A DNA stretch of 64,000 nt from Microbotryum silenes-acaulis (taxonomy: Eukaryota; Basidiomycota; Microbotryomycetes; Microbotryales; Microbotryaceae), in the NCBI GenBank assembly GCA_003665825.1, contig QPFY01000016.1, positions 372,001 through 436,000 on the forward strand. The letters run 5' to 3'. Below, one piece after another: positions 1 to 10,613 of the stretch (the stretch's first letter is position 1; each line of letters begins with the position of its first letter). A program made the translations under genes and the position numbers. The notes under the pieces are model-generated. The model searched no databases and was not told the DNA's origin. It worked only from the letters and a program-made list of their open reading frames with translations.

Positions 1-1
1 T

Positions 2-1206
2 TGGGAATCCGAGTTTGCAAAGTACCGTGCTACACCCGAATTCAGGATGTGAGTCGACCTCATCAGAGATGCCGACTTCGGAGATGCGGACCACTCGGAA
101 AAGAAAGAAAAAACCTGATCAGGTGATTGTTTCCTCACTCAGGCAAAACGCACACATCACCATCGACGAGTTCAAGAGCATCTACTACTGGGAATGGGCG
201 CATCGTATCCTTGGTCGCGTTATCGGCCTGACCTTCGTCCTCCCCATCCCCTACTTTTACCTGCGACGCAAGGTCTCGCCCCGTATCGCTCTGTCCCTGC
301 TCGGCATCGGCACCCTCATCGGCGCTCAGGGCGCTCTGGGGTGGTACATGGTTAAATCCGGACTCGACGAAAAAAGCGTACAGGACCTAGGCGGTGTCGC
401 CCGCGTTAGTCAATACCGACTTGCCGCTCATCTCGGCATGGCCTTTGCCGTCTACGCGAGCTGCGTTAGGCTCGCTTGGGGAATTGGCAGGGATTGGAAG
501 TTCGCCAATTTGGGCAAAGGTCTCGGCGGATGGGCGACGCCCAAGCAGACGATCCAAGGCCTGCAGAGCAAGACCGTCGGTCGAGTACGAGCGATGGTCA
601 CCGTCGTTTCGGCGCTCGTTTTCGTCACCGCGCTTTCGGGTGCTTTCGTCGCCGGTTTGGACGCCGGTCTTGTTTACAACGAGTTCCCTCTAATGGGTGG
701 TCGATTGGTCCCTGCTACGAGTGAATTGATCGATGATCACTATGCGCGCAAGTCGGACAAGTCGGACATGTGGCGCAATTTGTTTGAGAACCCGACGACG
801 GTCCAGTTCGATCATCGTCTTTTGGTACGTCTTCATCGCGTAGTGAGCTGAGACAGTTTCGCACGTGATTCTGATGCACTCGTTTGATTTCTGACAGGCC
901 ACAACGACGTTCACCGCGATCGTTTCGCTCTTCCTCTATGCCCGACGCCCCTCGATCCGACCGCACCTCCCACCCACGACCCTCCGTCTGATCAAGGGGA
1001 CGATGCACATGTCCATACTCCAAGTCGCTTTGGGCATTTCAACCCTCATCTACCTCGTCCCTATCCATCTCGCCGCGACGCACCAAGCGGGTAGCCTAAT
1101 CTTGCTTACTCTGGCGTTGGGAAGTGGGGCCAGTTTGAGGAGACCTTCGAAGGTCGCGAGGGAGTTGATGAAGGTCAAGAAGATGGGGCAGTTTACGAGG
1201 GTCTGA
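2..1206 (+). CDS. COX15: Heme A synthase COX15, 3' part (5' end outside window)
   Basis: Mitochondrial inner-membrane enzyme that oxidises heme O to heme A for cytochrome c oxidase. The window starts inside the gene: frame 2 reads WESEFAKYRATPEFR before an intron. Exons 2-48, 143-824 and 898-1206 join to 345 residues. Family signatures are present: DEFKSIYYWEWAHRILGR, GAQGALGWYMVKSGLD, FDHRLLATTTF after the last intron, and a C-terminal MHMSILQVALGI / HLAATHQAGS block with the conserved histidines expected to bind heme. Several hydrophobic membrane segments are visible. Introns 49-142 and 825-897 are GT-AG and keep the frame. The N-terminal transit peptide must lie to the left of the window. 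The identification is firm; only the 5' end is missing. Confidence 0.95.
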
Positions 1207-1748
1207 GAGGAGGCATAAAAATTTGGAATGGTTATCTCTTGATGAGAGTCTTCTTCGCCGCTCAAAATTCATGGTACCAAGTGTGGCCCGAGAGGCCGAG
1301 AGCGTTCTACACGTCAGCTGAGGAGATACCTTAGACACCCCTTTCGACATAAGGGAATAGAGACTTGGTATTAGAACATCACGCTGTTTGAGGGCATCGG
1401 CTTAAATGGGGTAACGCACTTGGCGGAAACTCGTGTTATTCGGAGATTACCCATTGCAAAGCTCGGGGCTTGGCTCGGTCTCGTTCAGGAGAGGCGGAGG
1501 GGGTGCGAGAAGATGTGGGGGTGGCGCGGTGACGCCAAGCGCGGCGCGTGTGATACCGACACTGGCGCTTGCCACGATGATGTTCCTCCTACTCGATCCA
1601 CTCGCACTCTAGGGGACATCACTCCTCCACGGCTCGTTACGTTCCTCTCCCTTTTCCCGCAGGACCGCAGGACCGCAGGATCTGCTCTCGCTCTCACTTG
1701 TACGACCCAGTCTCCTCCCCCTCGTCCAGCATCGACTGATCCTCAGCC
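1207..1748. other. Intergenic, probable promoter of the next gene
   Basis: No ORF with family resemblance is seen. The last ~150 bases before the ATG at 1749 are pyrimidine-rich and hold a short repeated AGGACCGC-type unit at about 1661-1681. The region probably combines the COX15 3' UTR with the promoter of the coiled-coil gene. Confidence 0.5.
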
Positions 1749-4384
1749 ATGAGTGGGTGGGATCAACCTGAAGCTTCCACCCATGCTTTCGGCGATTGGG
1801 GATCCAATGAGTCCCATGCTTCTGCTGAATGGGGATCGAACGAACGTGACTCGTCTTCGTCCGAACAGACACGAACATCCGCTTCCTCCACGTACCCTCC
1901 TCACGGTGGTGGCACGACCGCGCCCTCGATCGCCTCGAGGCGCCAGCAGGCCCCCCACAACCAAGCCGTTCGATCGGCCCGCGGTACTCCCCCTCGCGGC
2001 TCGTCTTCCTCCTCCAGTTCCACGATGGTTGATGTCCCTCTTTCGCTCAAGACCGATCGTTCTCGTTACGATGTAGGCGATTCCGGTGGCACTGGCAGTC
2101 ACGGTGGTGGTTGGATACCCGCTCCGAGCTCGTCCGAGGTTCCACAGGGGCCGCCTGCGCTTGATCAGCAACAGGCTCAGTGGGGGGTTTCGGAACGCCG
2201 AGAGGATACCGCCGACAAGAGTGCGTACGACAACTCTGCAAAAGGATCATGGTCCATAAATCAACCCGATCTCAATCTCGAAAGTCCAACTCAGGACTCA
2301 GGTAGTAGTGGTGCGTGGTTCGCCTCCGGATTCGAGCAACTCCCCCCCGCCAATCTCAAGCCCACCACTGGCGCTCGCGATACCACCTCGGGCTCAAGCT
2401 CGTTCCGTCCCGATGCCACGCCTTACGAACCCCTCGACTCGGGAACCTCGACTACGAAGACTTCAATGGCCGAGTCGAGTCGTCGTCGCAAGGCTCAGCA
2501 AGGTAAGAGTTCATCCGCTTCTCTGTGCCCTCCTCATTGGCGTCGCCACTAACCTCGATGACGCCTCACACCCGACAGCTTCCAAGGTTTCGCCGGAGGA
2601 GGGAGACTTCTGCTCCTCAGCGGCGTCAATCGAGACTGAATCCTGGAATCCTGAGGTAACTCCCAACACCTACTCTCGCTGGGCCCCAGAAGGGTACGTG
2701 CCTCCTCCCGTCAAGTACCCGATGAAGGTCCTCCGCCAAATCTCGAGCGACAGCAGTGCCAGTCCTCCTCCGTCGACCACAAGTGGCCACAGCACGGCCA
2801 AAGCCGCCTCCTCGCCTGTGGAGGGCAACGACCCCTCAGCTCAGATTGGGGTCACTTCACCTCCTCCGTCACCAAGTCTTTCCAAGCTGCGCAACGAGAT
2901 GTTTAAGCCGAGCGATGCCGATACGACTCGCCCTCGTTCCGACCAAGCGACGAGGGACTTGTTCGCCGTCGCGACGTTGGAGCAGAATTCGCGCGTCATG
3001 GCCTCGATTCGAGGGGATCTTTCCGAGTCGGACCTTGCTAAACGAGAATACACGATGAAGTCGGACGAACCCGAGAAGATGCTTCGGTCAGCGTCAGTGC
3101 TCGACATCCCGCCGCACTTGAAGAACAAGGTCCCAGTCCAGTCTGTCCCTGCTGCGCGCGGCGGTGCCGGCACGAGTCGTGGTGATCGTGTCGACGTGCG
3201 CCAGAGGTCCTCTCCCATTCAAGAGTCTCCAGCCTCTGTTCAAGCTGAGAGCCCGAGGACGCAAAGGAGTACCAGTCTCGGTTTCGTCGAGTCGCCCAAA
3301 CCTCTCGAAACCAGTCCTTGGAGTCGTAGTGCTACGGGCGGCGGTCACGGATCACCTGCATGCACCGATACGACCTCGCCTAAAGTGGGTTCGCTCGGAG
3401 CCGACACCTCTTCGTCGACTTCGGCATTGCACGGCATGAAAGGCCTGATGGACCACCTTCGCGAGATGTACGCCGAGAAACTCGAGTTGCAAGGTACGGT
3501 GCGCTCGCTCGAACGCGACCTCGCGGCGCAACACCAACGCACCTCCATCGCCGAAGCCCAGGCTCGCGTGCACCAACACAAGGCCCATGATTTCGAGATC
3601 AGGTTACTCGAGGCGTTTGATAAGCGTGCTCTACTCGATTCAGAGCTCGAGGATCTCCAAAAGCAGTACCAAGAACTTCGTCAACGCAACGCCGAGCTCG
3701 TCACCGCTGCTGAGGAACGAGTCACGGCGGAGACGGCGACCAAGTCCGCGACTGCTTTGAGGGATCCCGGCTATGACAAGCACTACAAGGAGCTCGAGGC
3801 GGCCAAGACCGCGCTGGAGAAGGACAAGACGGCCTTGTTGGCCGATCGCTCGAATCTCGTCACTCGATTGAACGCGTCCGAGTTGGATCGCGCTTCGTTG
3901 ACGGGCCGTCTGTTGGTATCGCAGCAGGATGCGATGGAGATGGGTAACCAGCTCGCGCTTGAACAACGTGAGACCGCGCGCAGTCAGAAAGTCGAAGCCG
4001 CCATGGTTCGCGAGAACAAGTCTCACTCGACCGAGAAGGAAGAGGAATCACTCGTCGAAGCTGCTCATTCGTCCCCGCACCAAAAAAGTGGAGCGTCGAG
4101 GAGGTACTCACAAGACGAACTGCTCGCACTGCGCACGAGCCCGTTGAGCGAGCAGCATGCGTTAGAGCTTTTAGCCGCAGCTCAGGAGTCGAGGGATCTG
4201 CTTGCGTCGGCACCGCCAGAGCGTACTACATTTTCAAACTCGGACAAGTCTCCGGAGGCTCAAGGTATGTCCTCACTCTCACCAGGACCATACCATGCGT
4301 GTCATCGGACTGACTCGCGTGACCACTTCTCTCTCAGTACCATCCTTTACGGATACCACCTCACATACCACGCAACGGAACTGA
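1749..4384 (+). CDS. Hypothetical low-complexity protein with long C-terminal coiled coil
   Basis: I do not recognise a family. Exons 1749-2502 and 2579-4264 are well supported by GT-AG borders and continuous frame; a last exon 4338-4384 is the best guess, giving about 828 aa. The first ~400 residues are Ser/Pro/Thr/Gly-rich and probably disordered, with WGSNE-type repeats near the start. From about residue 540 (near LHGMKGLMDHLREMYAEKLE) the sequence becomes charged with heptad-like Leu/Ala spacing, typical of a coiled coil, for about 180 residues. It could be a scaffold or cytoskeletal adaptor, but nothing in the sequence fixes a role. The 3' end is uncertain: after the donor at 4265 there are two acceptors, 4337 and 4399, each downstream of a CTGAC branch-like site; the second leaves the frame open to 4695. 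Confidence 0.6.
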
Positions 4385-4957
4385 CTCTCAATAATCCAGC
4401 ACCAAATCCCACACGATACAAAACTCCGTTTTCGAAAAAGTCGTACTGGTCGAGAAAGACGAGTAACCGCAAGCTTCCGTATCATACAGTCGGGGTACGA
4501 GTGGCGGCTCGACGGGAAGGTGCATTATTTCGTCGTCGTTCTCGTCGGACAGTTCTCCCAGCGGATCGATCAGAACAACACCGACTCGAGTACCTAGGGA
4601 GAAATTGTATGAACATGTGCATGAAAAAAAAAGCAAGGTTTAGAATCGTCAGGCGGGTCCGACGGGCCATCTCGACAATTTTATGTCTTCCGTAGATTTT
4701 GTGTAACGTAGGTTTTTCGAATCGCTTGTCAGGATGTGCAAAGACTTTCTTCCGGATCAGGGGGGTTATCAATTGCACGTAAAGAGTCGTCAATCACATG
4801 ATCCACAGCGGAGATATCGGTGACTATATCAAAGTTGATGAAGCGCTCGCTTCAAGTTCCCGGTCCAAAATAGTCCATCGATGCCCGGTCCGATGCTAAA
4901 CGACCGGAAAAGGGCACAATTTAGCTTCACGAGGTCAAAAAAGGACATAACACCTTC

Positions 4958-7900
4958 TCACTCACCGCTGCATCTCGCCCACTCCAGCGCCAACCTGAAC
5001 ACGTAAGCCTCCATATCAGCGTATCGCCAATGCGTTTGCGCAAACTCTTGCCCCTGACGAGCGATGATTTGAGCCAAGTCGTCGTGGGCGTTCTCGCCGC
5101 GGAGATCGCCGGCGAAGAAGGCCATGACGTCGAAGAGGTCCGTGTAATCGACTTTGATGGGAATGTAGCTGTGGAGAGTAGGAAATGTCAACGATCTGCG
5201 GATCAAGACACAATAGCTGAGTGGATTAGGAGCGTACTGCACCCAGGGTTGGATCCAAGACGAGTACCTGTGTGGGGGAAGAGAGTCAGTCACCACAGAG
5301 TAGTAGCTCGGTCAAAAAGCCGCGAACTCACCATTCGGGGAAGATGGTACTTTTCAAGATCGCCTGATTCGCAGCGAGCAAGCGATGGAATCGACCCGAC
5401 CAAGCATTGCCATCCAAATCCAACTGGTACTTGTACTCGTTCGCTTCGTTCCACCCGAAACCTCGCTGGAAATCGAACAGTTTCCGAACGGCTTCGCAGG
5501 ACCCGTCTTCCTCGGTACATTGCCCTGCCTTGCCGGTGAAAGCAAAGTCCAAGTAGCGATCCACGAGATCCTTGGTCGATACATCTCGTTCAACGATCGA
5601 AGGGACCCCACGGGGGGTAGCCGATCCTTGACCATCGAACCTCACGCGATGCGTCCCTGTCGCATCCTTCGATTTGAACCATAACCGCACGCGTTGGCTG
5701 TTCCGCCACCACGTGCTGCGGTCGAACCACACGCCCGTTGTTGTGCCGCGCCACACGACTTTATTATGTAGCTTTTTCCTCCACGCCGGGTCCCAGGGCT
5801 CGTGATCCCAATATTGCTCGAGCGGGGGCAAGAGGATGTCGGAATGCATCGAAGTTTTGGAGAAGGAGAAGATGGGTGCGAGGATCCCTGGACGGAGGCC
5901 GGGCCATGCAGTAAAACCTGTGAACGAGTGGATCGATGAGCATTAGAGCTACCAAGAGCGAAGGTGTCATACCGCCGACTGACCATGCATGTAACGCCAT
6001 TCCGGGTTTTTGCACAAGTCCATGGCTTGAAGATGATTTGAAATGTAGCTCGGCCCCAGAGGAAGCGTCGTCGTTTCGAGGCCCTCACCCATCCTGCGCA
6101 AGCGAGAGTTGTTGGCACAAGCGAGCTCAAAGCCCCAGAGCCTGCGGCAAGAGAATCCAAAGATTGATGAGATGAATTTCGGATCCTTGTTATCGAAGAC
6201 AGAGCATACCCAGCGTCGTCATCAACGTGATCCAGCTCCCATTCGCCCAAATCTGCAAGAACCGAGAACAAAAACCTCTTTAGCTGACGAGAGGCGTAGG
6301 GAGAAACTGACGTTGAACTCACAGACACCTTTCTTCGCAGCTTCCAGATGCTTCACCTTTGTTGTATAGTCCATGATCATGCTCGGCCCATCGTGCGCAC
6401 TCATCGTGATGTTGACCTCGTCGACAAAACTCGCCCATCGCTTCATCAAGCCAGCTTGATCTTTTGCACGACCATTTTTGGCGTGCGCTCCCATGATGTC
6501 GAGTTCGCCGCCCTTGATCTGCATCGTAAAGGTCCACGATTCGTTCTGCAGGAGCATCGCTCGTTGGTTCAGCACCCGTGGCGGTAAAGCGTAGAACGGA
6601 AGAATGTCGGTGAAAGTTTGGTCAAATTCGTCAATCAGCTTGACGTTGTTCTCTCGCGCGAATTGATACCTGTCAAATTATGCGAGTCAGGTGATTGATT
6701 TCCGACTGTATGGGGCCAATTCGCACCAGAAATAGCGACATACCATCGATCGAACCCTTTCGGTGGATTCCTCCCGTGCCTCCTTTTGTACTCCTTTACT
6801 GCCCCATAGAGGCTGGTACTTTGACGCGCCAGCTTGGCCTCCCACTCCCGCGTTGCGTTCTGGATGAGATCATGGACCGGATGGCGCTGTCCTTTCAGTC
6901 TTTTGGGTATCTGTTCCGGTGACAGGCTCGAGCTGACAGATGACGGATCGAGAGCCGAAGGATGGAGGAAGACGAGTCCCGAGGAATGCTCCCTGAAACG
7001 AGGTGGGGGCGTCTTGAGAGCATGCATTCCAAGACTTTGGTTAACCCACGGGTATCTTCTCGCAGCTTTATCAGGAAAAATATACACTCACCTTTCCCCA
7101 GCTCCCCATTCCCAGACTAATCATGTTGGGTCCGAATGTTCCCATCATCGACAGAAAGATGCCGAACAAAAACGCCGGCAGCAGGAGTGTCGGCGGTATT
7201 CGTGGCCCAAAGTCTGCTCCTAACCATTTGGTCCATTTTGACCGGGTGTTTTTTCTATGATGTCCGAGATGAGGTGTCCCGAACGCGCTCGTCGCTCGTT
7301 CCCCATCCGAGAATAGCGGTATACTCAGAGCGCTTCCACCGTTTCGCTCGGGGGTTGTAGAATGCTGTGCGCGGCGGCCAGAACCGAATAGATTCGCCTG
7401 CGTCTTCGACTGGTTTAGGTCGCCTTCCGGCGTTGCAAAAAAGTTTTGGTCGTGGGTCGACCCATCGTCGAGGACCTGCATCATTGACTCGGTCGAAGAG
7501 GCCCGCCGAAGCGCGGATGGCCCTGGTGCCCGCGAGGGGCTCGGAGACGGGGGTATGTTGAACGGCTGCGTGTACGTCAAAGACTGCCCCAGAAAGGGCG
7601 AAACTATGTCGACGACCTTTCCTTCCCGATTAATGACGAACGTCGGGGTTTCTGGGCCCTGCGCTGTCGGCGCCCGGCGATGTTGCAGCGGACTCGGATT
7701 TGCAGGGACGGAGATGAGACCCGGTGGTTCCGTTGGAAGTGGAGGAGGTTCGGTCATTCTCGGGGGTGTCTTGGGGCCATTTAATGGGGGTGATCTTGGA
7801 ACAGAAGAAGCCGAATGGTCTTCGAATGTGCTGTCGACCGAGAAGGGGAGCACGGGCTGCATGCGACTCGACAAACTGGTCGTTATGGAGGAGTCTCTCC

Positions 7901-8048
7901 GGTGCGAGTTAGGCTCGGCGGATGACAGGGAGAGCATCGGAGACCGCTCCGAAGCGTGTCCACCCGCACTCGTCCAGTTCGCAGCAAAGGCGGCATTCGA
8001 AGGCGAAGTGGAGTTGGACGGCGTCGAGCGATGCCGTGCTTGGCTCAT
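4958..8048 (-). CDS. CAP10-like glycosyltransferase, family GT90, type II membrane protein
   Basis: Golgi/ER-type sugar transferase related to cryptococcal Cap10 and to KDELC/POGLUT proteins; the donor and acceptor cannot be told from sequence. Eight exons on the minus strand: 8048-7092, 7012-6744, 6669-6323, 6252-6210, 6141-5984, 5917-5332, 5267-5238, 5168-4958, giving 866 aa. A Ser/Pro-rich cytosolic tail of ~275 residues precedes one hydrophobic anchor (TLLLPAFLFGIFLSMMG). Next comes the stem start PVHDLIQNATREWEAKL and the GT90 core: WGFELACANNSRLRR, PIFSFSKTSMHSDILLPP, VVWRGTTTGVWF, KYQLDLDGNAWSGRF and PWVHYIPIKVDYTDLFD. The ATG at 8048 is used because the open frame above it begins with TTG. 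Exons 4 (43 nt) and 7 (30 nt) are small but needed to rebuild conserved motifs. Confidence 0.93.
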
Positions 8049-9049
8049 CCTGGCAGTATCCCGGCCGTCCCAGCTGTAGCCGCTTGGCAAGGCGGGTCCG
8101 GCCTCCCGAGCTGTCCTCGACGTTACCCGACTCGCAGGGTTTTGATCAGCTCACGTGACGTCGTCTCCGGTTGGGAGGCTGCCAAGGCAAGGTCCAGTTT
8201 TGACCTGTAGAAGGAAGCCGAGTCGAACGGTTGACTCTGGGGAGACTGGCGGCCTAAAGGGTTGGCGGTGTCGGCGATTGACAAGCGTAAGCAAGGAATA
8301 GCCTCACGCGAGTCTGGCTGTGCCCCACGCGGCGCGCAAGGGCCAGCTCCAGCCAGCTCTGGCCAGCTGGAGCCGAGTCGGACCGCGCGATCCGAATCGA
8401 GGATTCCTCGGGTGCGTGGCGGAAGTCGTGACTCTCGGACCTACATCGTCGTTCGGGTCGTTTTTGCGATTGCTTTCAACAAGCTCTACCTTGCTCGATG
8501 GCATCAGCACAAGGATCAAATTCCCCTACCAACCCCTTACTTTCTTACTCGCGAAGTCCGCTCGCATCTCAAATTCCGACTTCGACGTCTGCCAGACGGC
8601 GAGCTTCTGGACCAGATGTTTTCATGAGTATGGAGTTTCTGAGTTTTCTCTCCTGATTTTCCTCCCCTCTCCTCTCTCTTTCTCGATTGTGCCTATTCTT
8701 TAACACCGTGGAATAGGAAGGGTGGTTGGTGCTCACATGATTGGAATCACACTTTTGGTGGTTTCAGGAGTGTGGGGGCTGCATGGATCTAGTGGCTATG
8801 ACTTTACATAAGTCCAACCCCCCTTTTCAAGAAACATTGATTTTGCGTAGATAACCGAATACGTGAAATCTAATCAGGCTTGATACAAAAAATAATAATC
8901 CGCAGAAGTCCGCGCCCGGTTACGGCGCGAAGCGCGTTTGTTCGCCCGGAGCCTGACGTGCCCTTCAATCGATTCACTGCCTCCTTGCACGTTCCTGCCA
9001 TGTCTCCCACAGGTATTCTCAGTCTGTTGCTGACTCTTCATACCTTGTA

Positions 9050-9385
9050 TTGTCCCGTTGATCACTTTTCGTGGATCATGGTCTTCGTCCTGCTCCTACT
9101 CCGCCTCGGCTCGACGTGCACTCGGCTCGCAACGAAGCAGGTCTCGCGAGTGGGGGTGGGGGCTGCAAGAGTCGAGAGTGAGGCGTCGGCGCGCTTGCTG
9201 AATGAAGCCAGGGGAGGGCGGGTGCCCCCGTCATATGGGTTCAGAGAATCGAACATGTCGTAGATCAGCTGGGCTTTGATCGATGATACCCCGGGTCGAT
9301 GGCTCGAGTACCACGCCATGTCCGGCCACCAGCGGTATGATTTTGGAGACTCACGAAACCCGTCCAGAAAGCGACTTACTCATCC
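9050..9385 (+). repeat. Dispersed repeat, copy A
   Basis: This stretch matches the reverse complement of 35900-36240 over roughly 335 bases with many substitutions and small gaps. Shared blocks include CTGCTCCTACTCCGCCTCGG, GCGAGTGGGGGTGGGGGCTG, AGGGGAGGGCGG and GGTATGATTTTGG. On the minus strand both copies carry an ATG followed by the codons MAW(Y/C)SSHR, so the unit may derive from a decayed coding sequence or a small transposable element. The edges are approximate. Confidence 0.8.
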
Positions 9386-9794
9386 AATCGATCGACAACC
9401 AGAAAGCCCAGTAATTGGACAGAATCAACCAGCATGAGAACCGATTTGTGTAAGAATGTGGACCTTGATAAAGATGCAACGAAAGTCCCCACTCCGAAAC
9501 AGCCCCACGGCGGCGCGCGGGCAAGCAGACCAAGTCTTCTCGGCGAGGGCAGAAGAGCTGTCTAGTCCGGGAAGACGGCAAGGATGAATGTCGTGATGTA
9601 GTAGTTGCCGTTCAGACTCTGATCTTCTCCAAACGAGACCCCTAGCCTGCCGGCGAGATAGAAATGAAGACGGCTGCCGAGTCTACAGCCGTGAACATGG
9701 CCTTCTACTATTCCGACATGACAAAACTTGACCGTCGGCGGGCCCGACATTCAAGGCCGGGGTTGGGGTGGGGGTGTTTGAAGAGAAAAAAAAA

Positions 9795-9813
9795 GGGGGG
9801 GGGGGGGGGGGGG
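9795..9813 (+). repeat. Homopolymer G19 run
   Basis: Nine A residues are followed directly by 19 G residues. It lies in intergenic DNA. The exact length may be affected by sequencing or assembly. Confidence 0.9.
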
Positions 9814-10613
9814 ACGGAAGAGGTTTAGATCCTTAATGCGATAGCGTGGGTTCGGACTCACCACTGACGGTGCTCACCACCGAAACCAACGCCTGGCGCA
9901 AGTCTTGATGCTGGCCCAAAAGGCCTTCCGGAACTAGTACCGAGTTCTTGGTCGAGGCTTTTGTGGCCGTGCGAGATCATCATGTCTGAGGGTTCAATTG
10001 AGGGATTGAGCTAGACCCTCGAGGCTGAGGAATTGAGACTGTTGTACCGGAGGTGTTTCTCGCGAGTCGTGTCAGACGTGAACTTGAAATTGCGCGTGAC
10101 GGGGCCGGCTCGATCGGAGCCCCTCTCCAAGTCCGAGCCATGGAGGGGCATGACAAGTAACCGGTCGATCGGACTCAGAATAGTACGAGCAGACACGTTG
10201 AGATCCGATTGTCATTTCGCAACCACCAAGAACCCTGTTTCGTTCATTTTTGCTCTTACAGATTAGGTTGAAGCGGAATCGGGTCAGAGCGACTTTGGTG
10301 ACTTTGGCCAGCAGCTCAACCACGTCGGGACAGGCCAGCTGAGCATGTGGAAAATGGAGATGAAGTTGGGAGGCGTAAGGATATTCTGTGTTTGCTTTCT
10401 TGTTTTACGTGCACGTTCAGGCTGCGGCTCCGACGGGTGCCTATTCCTCATTCTTTGTGTTGAACAGAGCCAGACAGAGCCCGACAATTGACCGTACTGG
10501 AATGCGCATTATTGAGCCGGGCTTTTTTGAGTCAAATCGTTCCTTCACCTGTTCGGACTCGTCCGCTTTGCTATCCTCTCCACCCGTTCTCTCTCCCATC
10601 TCATCTCGTCAGA

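Larger units (their letters stand above)
8049..10613. other. 2.6-kb gene-free region
   Basis: Lies between the GT90 start and the aminotransferase start, so it should hold both divergent promoters. No ORF shows family resemblance or splice-compatible conservation. Visible structures are a pyrimidine-rich stretch at 8640-8690, one copy of a diverged dispersed repeat at about 9050-9385, an A9/G19 run at 9786-9813, and a pyrimidine-rich stretch before the ATG at 10614. No tRNA-like sequence was seen. Confidence 0.5.

Noticed and set aside
8880..9263. 127-codon plus-strand ORF with a Leu-rich hydrophobic segment
   Set aside because: It overlaps repeat copy A; although the Leu-rich part is also readable in copy B, the rest is not conserved in that frame, so it is not reported as a gene.
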